Part shown: in pieces, positions 1-5,404 of the stretch
Layout of the letters: each line of letters begins with the position of its first letter
Numbering within the stretch: position 1 is the first letter of the stretch
From: JBFJVD01 sp041624375
Lineage (GTDB): Bacteria > Chloroflexota > Anaerolineae > Anaerolineales > E44-bin32
Assembly: GCA_041624375.1 (NCBI GenBank)
Contig: JBFJVD010000201.1
Coordinates: 1 to 5,404, forward strand
Direction: 5' to 3'
DNA: 5,404 nucleotides
The notes under the pieces: model-generated
What the model was told of the DNA's origin: nothing
The model's database searches: none
The model's input: the letters and a program-made list of their open reading frames with translations, nothing else
Made by a program: the position numbers and the translations under genes

Positions 1-867
1 CGCCCGGTAGCGTCGGCCAACCCAGATAAGGCCGATCCAGCCAAGCGGTAGAAACGCTAGAAAACCGGCCACAGCCACCAGAGAGAAGATCCAATTTGCA
101 TTCAACCCAATCGAGGTCCCAATCTCAGCGACCGCCAATCGGAGTGCGTCGATGCTCAGCCCACCCAGCGTGAAGAGGGAAATACCGGTGATCCCCGCGA
201 TCATGAATGCCAGCACAATCGGACCGATCGCCCGAACGCTTCGCCGTAAGAAGGCCGCCAGCAGAATCGTTGCCGGTGCATTCATCACAGCCCAGAGCAC
301 GAAGGAGTCAAACAGCGACACCCCAGATTGCAGCAGCGCGATCCAGCCGGCCACGACGCCCAACACGGCGAAGTAGGCAAGCGATATCGCAAGCGTTTGC
401 GCCCGATTGCCTGAAGCGACGATGATAAACGAAACGACGGTCGGCCAGGAAAAAACCAGGAAGAGTACGAGGAACCTGCTGACCGCCAAATCCCCTCCGG
501 CGGCCAACATCCAGGCGAACGTGACCACAAGGGCATACGCCACGCCGGCTACGCCGAGGACGGACCCGGAGGCCGCCATCGAGGTCAACATGCGCTGGTA
601 GCCGGCGGAGCTGCGGGCAAGGGCTTCGGGTTCAGATCCAGCCTCCCAATACCGGATCCTCAGCCCATCGCCAGGCTCGTGCGCTACCTCCGTGTCGTCT
701 GCCGGTGGTGGAGATTGTGCTTGTGCCGCCTGGCGCATGCTCCGGAGCACTGCCCGCCGGTAGAGCCAGAGGACCAGGATGGAGACCAGTGAGGTCAGCA
801 CCACGCCGCCGATGAGCATCAGGGGGATCAGGCCAGTGAGTACGATCGTCGGATTCATCATCCGCAT
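1..867 (-). CDS. Multi-pass integral membrane protein, unknown function (3' end off window)
   Basis: I do not recognise the family. The reverse strand is open for 289 codons from an ATG at 867 to the left edge, so the C-terminus is missing. Hydrophobic stretches lie near residues 8-36, 98-123, 131-152, 158-180, 186-207, 211-236 and 257-283, suggesting about seven membrane spans. Residues 37-90 form a polar loop with a PPPADD stretch and several acidic residues. The spans carry few charges, and basic clusters (YRR, RRS, GRRYR) sit at their ends. There is no enzyme motif. The start is uncertain: ATGs at 867, 861 and 858 are in frame, an in-frame stop lies upstream at 936-934, and none has a clear Shine-Dalgarno. 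The ATG at 861 overlaps the stop of a 21-codon frame and may be the true, coupled start. The gene lies 52 bp after the GH99 gene on the same strand, so co-transcription is likely. A transporter or polymer-handling permease subunit is possible but unsupported. Confidence 0.8.
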   Translation of the reverse strand, partial: MRMMNPTIVLTGLIPLMLIGGVVLTSLVSILVLWLYRRAVLRSMRQAAQAQSPPPADDTEVAHEPGDGLRIRYWEAGSEPEALARSSAGYQRMLTSMAASGSVLGVAGVAYALVVTFAWMLAAGGDLAVSRFLVLFLVFSWPTVVSFIIVASGNRAQTLAISLAYFAVLGVVAGWIALLQSGVSLFDSFVLWAVMNAPATILLAAFLRRSVRAIGPIVLAFMIAGITGISLFTLGGLSIDALRLAVAEIGTSIGLNANWIFSLVAVAGFLAFLPLGWIGLIWVGRRYRA

Positions 868-923
868 CCGGCAGGGGCTGGACGGACCAATGAACTCCGC
901 ACCCCGGACCCCTTCTTTCTCAT
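858..923 (-). CDS. Possible 21-codon coupling ORF between the GH99 and membrane-protein genes
   Basis: A reading frame of 21 codons plus stop begins with an ATG at 923-921 that overlaps the GH99 TGA (922-920) as ATGA. It ends with a TGA at 860-858 that overlaps an ATG of the membrane-protein gene (861-859), again as ATGA. The peptide would start MRKKGSG, is strongly basic and ends in PAPAGCG. It has no Shine-Dalgarno of its own, so translation would depend on ribosomes finishing the GH99 gene. It may only be a bridge for translational coupling, or chance. Conservation has not been tested. Confidence 0.2.
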   Translation of the reverse strand: MRKKGSGVRSSLVRPAPAGCG

Positions 924-2503
924 GGCGGTGTACTCAGGAACTGCTCGGCAGGGGCTTCCACCACTGAAGTGTTGCGTTCGTCGGACGCGATTCCCGCCCA
1001 GATGAAGGTGTCGACGAGAAGCGGCTCAGCGCCCAGGAAGTTGGAGAGTTCCACCTGGGTCGAACCGAGGTGGCCGCGTTCGATGGCGAAGACGATCGTG
1101 CCGTCGAGATCCAGATCGGAGAGCAGCACGTCCAGGACAACCTGCACACTCCCACCCGCCTCTGCCCGGGCCAGCGGCTGAATCAGCTCGATGCGATCGC
1201 CCTCCAAACGAGCTTCGATCGCTTCCTCGCTGGCCGACACCAGGACGGGACGGAGCCAGGTGCCTCCGCTCACCAGACCAAAGGTGGTCCAGTCGGACGT
1301 GGTCGAGACCCGGATGCGGGCCCGGTAGGTGGCCGGCCAGGTCAATGCCAGGAAGCGCTGCACCCACCGCTGCGTCTGCCGAAGGTAGCCTTCCTCAGAC
1401 AGCGGGTCATAATCCTCGTAGGTGTAGCCCCGCCCATTCTCAGCTCCAACCGCGGCGGGCTCGATCTGGGTGCCCTCGTGCCATTCGTTAAAGGAGGTAA
1501 TCGTCACCATTGCCGGCTCGACCGCGAGCCCGAGCGCCGCTTCCCACTGCGCATCGTAGGTTACGCCGTCATTGCGAGGAACATACGTGTCCGCCGCATA
1601 CCCGATCCGGCGGGCAGAAAAGCCGGGCAGGACACTGGGGACATACCAGGCCTCCGGGGGGAGAGACTGCGCCCAGGAGAACCCGCGGCTTCGTTCGAGA
1701 TCCAAGGTGGCGTAGTTATAGAGCCCGTCGAAGTGACCTGCATCAACCCAACCGCCCTGCGTTGTGTTGGCGATGATCAGTCCGCCATCGGGCAGGCTGT
1801 GAATGGCATCCATGGCCGATTGCCAATAGCTGGCCTCCACCCGCGGCCCGTCGGCCTGCGTGAATTCGATCAGCCAGACGAAGAACAGCCCCTTGGGGCG
1901 ATCGTCGGGACTCCAACGGCTGGAGGCGTTGGTCCGGAAGAAGGCGGGGGCCGCGCCGTAGCGGTCGTACAGGTATTTCACGTCTTCGACCAGGCGGTCC
2001 GCAGTTCGCCCGTGGTAGGGCTCGATGTGGAAGGCAACCTTAATGCCATACTCCTCAGCCACCTCGAGCAGCAGCGCAACGGCCTGATCCTCGCGCGAGC
2101 CCTGCCCCCACCACGACGAGATGATCACGCCAACGCCGGCTTCGCGCAGCCAGGCAAAGTGGTGGGCCAAAATCGCCGAATCCGCGATGCTGTAGGCGCC
2201 CAGGGTCGGGTAGTAATCGCTGGCGATGTCGAGCGGCGGACCGAAGGCGCCCTCCCCCCAGTGATCCCAGTAGGTGTCAACCTGAGGCGTGCGGTACCAG
2301 GGATAGTAGAAGACCGCCACCCGATTCGAGGGTTGTGGACCGGTGACCGGAGGCCAGGTGGGCGCCGGCAGGGGGCTCGGCGCAGCTGTAGGGAGGGGGA
2401 CAGTCGGCCGGGCGGTAGGTGTGGAGGGCGGCGTGGAAGTCAGGAAACCACAAGCTGCGGCAAATCCCACGACGATCAGGGCGCCAGCTTTGCCGAGTCT
2501 CAT
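920..2503 (-). CDS. GH99 family (endo-alpha-1,2-mannosidase-like) lipoprotein
   Basis: This 527-residue protein is predicted to cleave internal alpha-1,2-linked mannoside-type bonds outside the membrane. Residues 1-18 look like a lipoprotein signal (basic MRLGK, hydrophobic core, AAAC with Cys18 as the lipidated residue); the Ala-Ala-Ala lipobox is slightly atypical. A Pro/Thr/Ser-rich linker covers about 21-57. The catalytic domain (about 61-386) shows GH99 signatures: VAVFYYPWY (62-70), YYPTLGAYS (97-105), ISSWWG (128-133), FHIEPY (158-163) and SFNEWHEGTQIEP (337-349). By comparison with studied GH99 enzymes, Glu340 and Glu343 are the catalytic pair of the neighbouring-group (epoxide) mechanism. 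Residues about 390-527 form a beta-rich domain I cannot assign, possibly for carbohydrate binding. Animal members trim N-glycans and Bacteroides members act on yeast mannan; the substrate here is unknown. The ATG at 2503 has only a weak GACGGAACGG upstream. The membrane-protein gene follows closely. Confidence 0.9.
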   Translation of the reverse strand: MRLGKAGALIVVGFAAACGFLTSTPPSTPTARPTVPLPTAAPSPLPAPTWPPVTGPQPSNRVAVFYYPWYRTPQVDTYWDHWGEGAFGPPLDIASDYYPTLGAYSIADSAILAHHFAWLREAGVGVIISSWWGQGSREDQAVALLLEVAEEYGIKVAFHIEPYHGRTADRLVEDVKYLYDRYGAAPAFFRTNASSRWSPDDRPKGLFFVWLIEFTQADGPRVEASYWQSAMDAIHSLPDGGLIIANTTQGGWVDAGHFDGLYNYATLDLERSRGFSWAQSLPPEAWYVPSVLPGFSARRIGYAADTYVPRNDGVTYDAQWEAALGLAVEPAMVTITSFNEWHEGTQIEPAAVGAENGRGYTYEDYDPLSEEGYLRQTQRWVQRFLALTWPATYRARIRVSTTSDWTTFGLVSGGTWLRPVLVSASEEAIEARLEGDRIELIQPLARAEAGGSVQVVLDVLLSDLDLDGTIVFAIERGHLGSTQVELSNFLGAEPLLVDTFIWAGIASDERNTSVVEAPAEQFLSTPP

Positions 2504-2755
2504 GGCCGTTCCGTCGATGTCCCCTCGTGGCGGATGCCGGGTCAGAAGAGGGCTTTAGCCGTCCTGTAGACTTGCGCAATTCGCCGAGCGGTCAGGGGTG
2601 CCGAAACGTTGAAAACCTGGCAGGGTGGAGGCTGGGAATCGCGCCTCACACTCGCTCTCGGCGCTCACCCTAACCTTAGCATGATTCCTGCCGGGATCTG
2701 CGGCTCCTGATCATCTCCACAATTCGAACGACGTCGCGGTCCGCGGCGGCCCAAC
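2504..2755. other. Intergenic region upstream of the GH99 gene
   Basis: I see no convincing gene here. The minus strand holds a weak promoter candidate for the GH99 gene, TTGCGC, a 16-base gap, then TAAAGC, with a poor -10 match. An 8-bp palindrome CGACGTCG lies at 2729-2736. A small palindrome, CAAC-GG-GTTG at 2752-2761, straddles the left edge of the first 96-bp repeat. Confidence 0.4.
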
Positions 2756-2851
2756 GGGTTGATTGTCTGCTGATCTGGCGCGAATATAGTGGGGAACAGG
2801 CGCATCTGAGGCGCGCTTGCCCACCCTGAGCAGCCCGGCCGATCCTGCGCC
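2756..2851 (+). repeat. 96-bp direct repeat, copy 1
   Basis: It is identical base for base to 4246-4341 (offset 1490). It begins GGGTTGATTG and ends CCTGCGCC, and the match stops abruptly on both sides (C versus A on the left, T versus G on the right). Translating each copy inside its surrounding reading frames gives different peptides, so it is not a conserved coding segment. It lies beyond the 3' end of the TIR gene. Unlike copy 2, it lacks the right arm of the GC-rich stem-loop, because its sequence diverges at 2852. Confidence 0.97.
2763..2790 (+). promoter_or_regulatory. Possible plus-strand promoter in repeat copy 1
   Basis: TTGTCT (2763-2768), a 16-base spacer and TATAGT (2785-2790) resemble a sigma-70 promoter, with 4/6 and 5/6 consensus matches. 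It points towards the 3' end of the TIR gene, so any transcript would be antisense to that mRNA. It is the duplicate of the candidate in copy 2. Confidence 0.3.
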
Positions 2852-2921
2852 TGCTTGGTCTCGATGACCCTGTTCAACGGGGGATTGTCAATCTCGCCTT
2901 ATGGGGAATAACTACAAAGGC

Positions 2922-2998
2922 TTGCCTATTCAATTCGGCAAACCCTCTCATGCGGAGCGAGGAAGGCCACTCCGCCCGGATCTCATCTAGCGAGATCC
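2922..2998 (-). terminator. Stem-loop cluster at the 3' end of the TIR gene, possible terminator
   Basis: Three inverted repeats follow one another. GGATCTC (2978-2984) pairs with GAGATCC (2992-2998) around the TIR stop codon at 2989-2987. GCGGAG (2952-2957) pairs with CTCCGC (2970-2975). TTGCC (2922-2926) pairs with GGCAA (2937-2941). In the direction of the TIR gene the last stem is followed by GCCTTTG, which is only weakly U-rich. This may be an imperfect intrinsic terminator or a 3' end protected from decay. Confidence 0.35.
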
Positions 2999-4060
2999 TT
3001 GAAACTGCTCCTCCAGAGATGTGATCAACCGATCCATATCCCGATGGAAGTCTGGATCCGGGCGAATTGGCATCCCATTGCGGAAGATCAGCTCTCGAAT
3101 GCTGGGCGGCAGCTGATCTTCGGACGGCACCTCAGCACCGCGAACCAGCAGCGGGATGACCGGGATCTTTCGGGCGAGCGCGGATTCAATCTCGATCCGT
3201 ACGAAATCCCGTTCATCGTCCAGGCGGCGTTCACCGTCAGGCCTGTGCGTGTCACTCCATTCCGGGCCAATAACGGCCAAAAACGCGTTGCATCTGGCGA
3301 CCATCTGATCGAGGTGCTTTCGAAAATCGGCGCCCATGGGAATGGAATCGACATCCTTGAAGACCCGATCAGGCCCGAAGCGATCCACAAGTCGATCGTA
3401 GATTCTTCCCGTGACATCGGCGCTGTCCCTGCGGCGATAAGAGATGAAGATCTGGATGGGCAGACCCGCGCGCGGGCTCTCGGCAGTCGCAGCCGAAGGT
3501 GAGCCGACCGGTCGGTTCGTTTCTGGTTGGTTCTCGCTTGGATCGGCATGGCCAGCCCCCAGGCTCGTTCCGGGCGGGGCGTCCAAAACATGGCCGCGCT
3601 GCACGAGCTTCTTGAAGACGCCGTGCACGCCCTCCTGCAAGATGCGCTCTGTCCAATTCAGGAGACTCCTGTCAACCAAGTATTCCTGGTCGTCGATCGG
3701 CTTGCCGCCATTTTGCCGGATGTAAGGGACGAGCAGTGCCTCCATGACGTCGTCAAATAGATCCGGAAGATTGTCTCTGCTCTTGTAGATGTACAGCACA
3801 GGAGGCTCGTAGATGAGTTGCAGGGTGTATGCAGATTCCCCTGAGGACGTCGTCACAAGTCCAAGCGGGACCCATCCGGGCTTACCCATTTCGATCGATG
3901 TCTTCTGGGTAGACCCCTGCAGCGGCAGCAAGAAGGCATGCTCGATCCGAATCCGGCCGTCACGCTTCTTCACCCAGGCTTTCAATTCCGAAGCAAGTGA
4001 GTTCTTGTTGTAGTGGGGTAGGCGAAATCGCCTTGCCGTCCATACAGTCGTCTTGCCCAC
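2987..4060 (-). CDS. Two-domain TIR protein with an unrecognised N-terminal domain
   Basis: About 357 residues if started at GTG 4060. Residues 1-158 form an alpha/beta-looking domain I do not recognise, with strands near RIRIEHAFLLPL and YTLQLIYEPPVLYIY and helices near LPDLFDDVMEALLVPYI and LLNWTERILQ. A Pro/Ser/Gly-rich linker spans about 160-200. The TIR domain (about 201-352) shows FISYRRRDS (205-213), the BB-loop-like FKDVDSIPMGADF (234-246), FVRIE (286-290) and IPVIPLLV (299-306). Glu290 aligns by eye with the SARM1 NADase glutamate (WVHKE), so NAD+ cleavage is predicted, as in many bacterial immune TIR proteins. There are no membrane spans. The start is chosen for GAGGTG six bases upstream. 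GTG 4069 and TTG 4090 are alternatives; ATG 3889 would cut into coding-like sequence. The frame stays open to ATG 4564, but that stretch crosses the repeat and the protease gene. Hand-counted 60-base samples are 50-52% GC against 72% in the protease, although the membrane gene also has low-GC patches. Confidence 0.85.
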   Translation of the reverse strand: MGKTTVWTARRFRLPHYNKNSLASELKAWVKKRDGRIRIEHAFLLPLQGSTQKTSIEMGKPGWVPLGLVTTSSGESAYTLQLIYEPPVLYIYKSRDNLPDLFDDVMEALLVPYIRQNGGKPIDDQEYLVDRSLLNWTERILQEGVHGVFKKLVQRGHVLDAPPGTSLGAGHADPSENQPETNRPVGSPSAATAESPRAGLPIQIFISYRRRDSADVTGRIYDRLVDRFGPDRVFKDVDSIPMGADFRKHLDQMVARCNAFLAVIGPEWSDTHRPDGERRLDDERDFVRIEIESALARKIPVIPLLVRGAEVPSEDQLPPSIRELIFRNGMPIRPDPDFHRDMDRLITSLEEQFQGSR

Positions 4061-4066
4061 GCTAGG

Positions 4067-4072
4067 CACCTC
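4067..4072 (-). promoter_or_regulatory. Ribosome binding site favouring GTG 4060 of the TIR gene
   Basis: GAGGTG on the minus strand matches the anti-Shine-Dalgarno over six bases and lies six bases before the GTG at 4060. The competing starts are worse placed: GTG 4069 has only AGGA five bases upstream and TTG 4090 has none. The peptide between TTG 4090 and GTG 4060 looks protein-like, so the longer form is not excluded. Confidence 0.45.
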
Positions 4073-4084
4073 GATCCTGAAAGC

Positions 4085-4097
4085 CTCCAATTTGGAG
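4085..4097. promoter_or_regulatory. 13-bp palindrome in the TIR leader
   Basis: CTCCAA-T-TTGGAG is perfectly symmetrical around one base. It lies between the leader stem-loop and the predicted start and includes the alternative TTG start. With a one-base centre it cannot form a good RNA hairpin, so a protein-binding operator is the more likely role if it has any. Chance is possible. Confidence 0.2.
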
Positions 4098-4112
4098 AGC
4101 CGCGTACACAAA

Positions 4113-4144
4113 CGCCCTCGACCGGCGGGGCTTGGTCGAGGGCG
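4113..4144 (-). promoter_or_regulatory. Perfect 11-bp stem-loop in the TIR leader, possible attenuator
   Basis: CGCCCTCGACC (4113-4123) and GGTCGAGGGCG (4134-4144) are perfect complements with a ten-base loop. Read in the TIR direction, the stem is followed by TTTGTGT, a loosely U-rich tail, so it resembles an intrinsic terminator located before the coding region. A second GCCCTCG on the minus strand just upstream (around 4146-4152) could compete for the same 3' arm and give an alternative fold. It lies within the leader expected from the promoter at 4170-4198. Confidence 0.5.
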
Positions 4145-4169
4145 ACGAGGGCAACGGAGCCCCTTGTCC

Positions 4170-4198
4170 AGTCTAGATGGAAGGAATTGGGGAGTCAA
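4170..4198 (-). promoter_or_regulatory. Predicted sigma-70 promoter of the TIR gene
   Basis: On the minus strand, TTGACT (4198-4193) is followed after exactly 17 bases by TAGACT (4175-4170), giving 5/6 and 4/6 matches to the consensus boxes. Transcription would start near 4163 and make a leader of about 100 bases containing the stem-loop at 4113-4144. The promoter lies inside the segment bounded by the 96-bp repeats. Confidence 0.5.
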
Positions 4199-4245
4199 CA
4201 GGATGGATCTGGTAAGTCCAGGCCCACCCGAGCGAGCCAGATGAA

Positions 4246-4341
4246 GGGTTGATTGTCTGCTGATCTGGCGCGAATATAGTGGGGAACAGGCGCATCTGAG
4301 GCGCGCTTGCCCACCCTGAGCAGCCCGGCCGATCCTGCGCC
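4246..4341 (+). repeat. 96-bp direct repeat, copy 2
   Basis: It is identical to 2756-2851. It lies in the divergent region between the TIR gene and the protease gene, forming the upstream part of the protease leader. Its right end is the left arm and loop of a stem-loop whose right arm continues into unique sequence (4342-4348), so this copy joins a functional-looking structure that copy 1 lacks. Smaller internal pairings (GTGGG with CCCAC, GCGC with GCGC) hint at further RNA folding. Confidence 0.97.
4253..4280 (+). promoter_or_regulatory. Possible promoter of the S8 protease gene in repeat copy 2
   Basis: TTGTCT (4253-4258), a 16-base spacer and TATAGT (4275-4280) form a reasonable sigma-70-like pair, 4/6 and 5/6. 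The start site would be near 4287, giving a leader of about 130 bases that includes the stem-loop at 4320-4348. No better plus-strand promoter is visible between here and the protease start. Confidence 0.4.
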
Positions 4342-4348
4342 GGGCTGC
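4320..4348 (+). promoter_or_regulatory. GC-rich stem-loop in the protease leader
   Basis: GCAGCCCGG (4320-4328) and CCGGGCTGC (4340-4348) are perfect nine-base complements with an eleven-base loop. No T-run follows, so a simple intrinsic terminator is unlikely. It could be a leader structure of the protease mRNA. The right arm is mostly outside the 96-bp repeat, so the duplicated copy cannot form the stem. Confidence 0.45.
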
Positions 4349-4405
4349 CTCATCCCTATCATCGATGCCCCAAGGACAAGCACGTCTATCAGGACCACCC
4401 GAGTC

Positions 4406-4411
4406 AAGGAG
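4406..4411 (+). promoter_or_regulatory. Ribosome binding site of the S8 protease gene
   Basis: AAGGAG lies seven bases before the ATG at 4419. This strong, well-spaced site fixes the protease start. Confidence 0.85.
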
Positions 4412-4418
4412 CACAGCG

Positions 4419-5404
4419 ATGACCGAAAACGATGAAATGCGCGAGGAGGAGACCACCGAAACGGGCTCGGGAGCGCAGCCTCCGGAGCCCACCGATGCGC
4501 AGGGGCGCATCAGCGTCCTGGTCGAACTGCGCGGGCGGCCGGGCGCCTCGCCGGCCTTCGCCATGCAGCTGGCGGACGAGATGGAGCTACCTGGCTTTGA
4601 GGTCGATCAGGAGTTCGAGGCAGTCACGATGGGCCGCAAGCCAAAGGGCTTCGCCGCCAGCGCAGCTGATGACGAGACCTACATCATCCGCGGCACGGTC
4701 GAGACCGAAGAAGATATGGAGGCGCTGCGCGCCAGGGACGACGTGGTCGAGGTCTGGCGCGACACTCCGATCGCCCCGTTCACCGACCTGGCAGCGCCGG
4801 TCGTCGAGGTCATCGAAGCGACGGCGGCGATGGCGCCCTGCCCGATCGGCACCTGCGACTGCCAGCCGAGCGTGCCCAAAGGCACGATCGCCGATGTGGC
4901 CGGCTACCTCGGCGTCGACCAGATCTGGGCCGCAGGCTTCCGCGGTACGGGGATCGTGGTCGGCGTGCTCGACGGCGGGATCACGGCGCAAGGCCGGACG
5001 GTGAAGAGCGGCGAAACCCACCGGCGTATCCCGCGGGTGATCGGCGGCTGGCCCTCGGATTGGGGGACGGAGGCCTCCCGCTGGGGCGAGCACGGCAACA
5101 TGTGCGCCACCGACGTCCTGGGCATGGCGCCGGAAGCGCAGCTGTACGACTTCCGGATCTCCGGCACGGGCGGGTCGCCGGGCACGATCAGCCGCGCGCT
5201 GCAGTCCTTCCAATGGGCGATCGACCGGCACCGCGTCGACGGCACCCCGCACGTGCTCACGAACAGCTGGGGCATCTTCCAGGAGACCTGGGACACCACC
5301 TACGCCCGCAACCCCAACCACCCCTTCACCCGCAAGGTGGTCGAGGCCATCGACACCGGGATCCTGGTGCTGTTCGCGGCCGGCAACTGTGGCGCCTTTT
5401 GCCC
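4419..5404 (+). CDS. Subtilisin-like S8 serine protease, N-terminal part (3' end off window)
   Basis: A serine endopeptidase of family S8, visible for 328 complete codons. It starts with a very acidic stretch (MTENDEMREEE) and has no signal peptide or membrane span, so an intracellular location, or export by an unusual route, is suggested. Residues about 31-115 (ISVLVELRG to VVEVWRD) look like an inhibitor-type propeptide of the I9 kind. A Cys-rich joint, PCPIGTCDCQ (140-149), precedes the catalytic domain. GTGIVVGVLDGG (176-187) holds catalytic Asp185. GEHGNMCATDVLGMAPEA (223-240) holds catalytic His225 in the usual place before the MAP helix end. NSWG (282-285) and FAAGN (319-323) follow, with Asn323 as the oxyanion-hole residue. 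The catalytic Ser lies past the right edge. Cys229, Cys324 and Cys328 sit close to active-site motifs. The gene is divergent from the TIR gene. Codon third positions are strongly GC-rich. The family call is firm; the substrate is unknown. Confidence 0.92.
   Translation, partial: MTENDEMREEETTETGSGAQPPEPTDAQGRISVLVELRGRPGASPAFAMQLADEMELPGFEVDQEFEAVTMGRKPKGFAASAADDETYIIRGTVETEEDMEALRARDDVVEVWRDTPIAPFTDLAAPVVEVIEATAAMAPCPIGTCDCQPSVPKGTIADVAGYLGVDQIWAAGFRGTGIVVGVLDGGITAQGRTVKSGETHRRIPRVIGGWPSDWGTEASRWGEHGNMCATDVLGMAPEAQLYDFRISGTGGSPGTISRALQSFQWAIDRHRVDGTPHVLTNSWGIFQETWDTTYARNPNHPFTRKVVEAIDTGILVLFAAGNCGAFC

Noticed and set aside
1070..2569. 499-codon open frame on the plus strand
   Set aside because: It is fully antisense to the GH99 gene, has low-complexity Arg/Gly-rich translation and no protein motifs; the GH99 frame on the other strand has clear catalytic signatures. 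It is a high-GC shadow frame.
2749..2851. Integron attC-like site, suggested by GCCCAAC followed by GTTGATT around a repeat flanking a cassette
   Set aside because: GTTGATT breaks the GTTRRRY core, the expected paired inner and outer boxes are missing, and copy 2 lacks the GCCCAAC half altogether.
2665..2877. 70-codon minus-strand frame through repeat copy 1, and the similar 4195-4407 frame through copy 2
   Set aside because: The two frames read the identical repeat in different phases and give unrelated peptides, so neither is supported.
2999..3502. 167-codon plus-strand frame
   Set aside because: It is antisense to the TIR domain coding region, which shows clear TIR motifs on the minus strand.
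2756..4341. Insertion sequence or MITE bounded by the repeats
   Set aside because: The repeats are direct, without terminal inverted repeats at their ends, and no transposase is encoded between them.
4061..4564. N-terminal extension of the TIR frame to ATG 4564
   Set aside because: The extension crosses the predicted promoter, the leader hairpin, the 96-bp repeat and the first codons of the divergent protease, and its translation looks like non-coding high-GC sequence until about 4090.
4587..5321. 244-codon open frame on the minus strand
   Set aside because: It is antisense to the S8 protease, which has a strong ribosome binding site and Asp/His/Asn motifs; the antisense translation is Arg/Ala/Asp-biased without domains.

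Overview
The window looks like a bacterial chromosomal segment of moderate to high GC. No RNA gene, CRISPR array or transposase is visible. The lipoprotein with a Pro/Thr-rich linker after its lipidated cysteine resembles secreted proteins of Chloroflexota and other environmental bacteria. That assignment is an impression from style, not proof.

Layout. (1) 1-867, minus strand: a multi-pass membrane protein of no recognised family whose C-terminus lies off the left edge. (2) 920-2503, minus: a predicted lipoprotein with a glycoside hydrolase family 99 (GH99) catalytic domain carrying the family's catalytic SFNEWHEGTQIEP motif. Between these two genes sits a 21-codon reading frame that overlaps the GH99 stop and an ATG of the membrane gene, both through ATGA. 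(3) 2504-2986: intergenic, containing the first copy of a 96-bp repeat. (4) 2987-about 4060, minus: a two-domain protein with an unrecognised N-terminal domain, a Pro/Ser-rich linker and a C-terminal TIR domain that keeps the predicted NADase glutamate. It has its own likely promoter and a strong stem-loop in its leader. (5) 4246-4341: the second, identical copy of the 96-bp repeat, with a plausible plus-strand promoter and a GC-rich stem-loop completed just outside it. (6) 4419-5404, plus: the start of a subtilisin-like (S8) serine protease with an acidic N-terminus, a probable propeptide and no signal peptide. It is cut by the right edge before the catalytic serine.

How the parts may fit. 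The GH99 lipoprotein and the membrane protein look like one transcription unit for cell-surface glycan handling. The TIR gene looks like a self-contained cassette: promoter, leader hairpin, gene and downstream hairpins all lie between two perfect 96-bp direct repeats. The simplest reading is that a TIR immune-type gene entered an older intergenic region between the GH99 gene and the divergent protease gene, duplicating the 96-bp leader segment. No functional link between the TIR protein and the protease can be shown from this sequence. The most interesting points are the TIR cassette, its unassigned sensor-like N-terminal domain and its attenuator-like leader.
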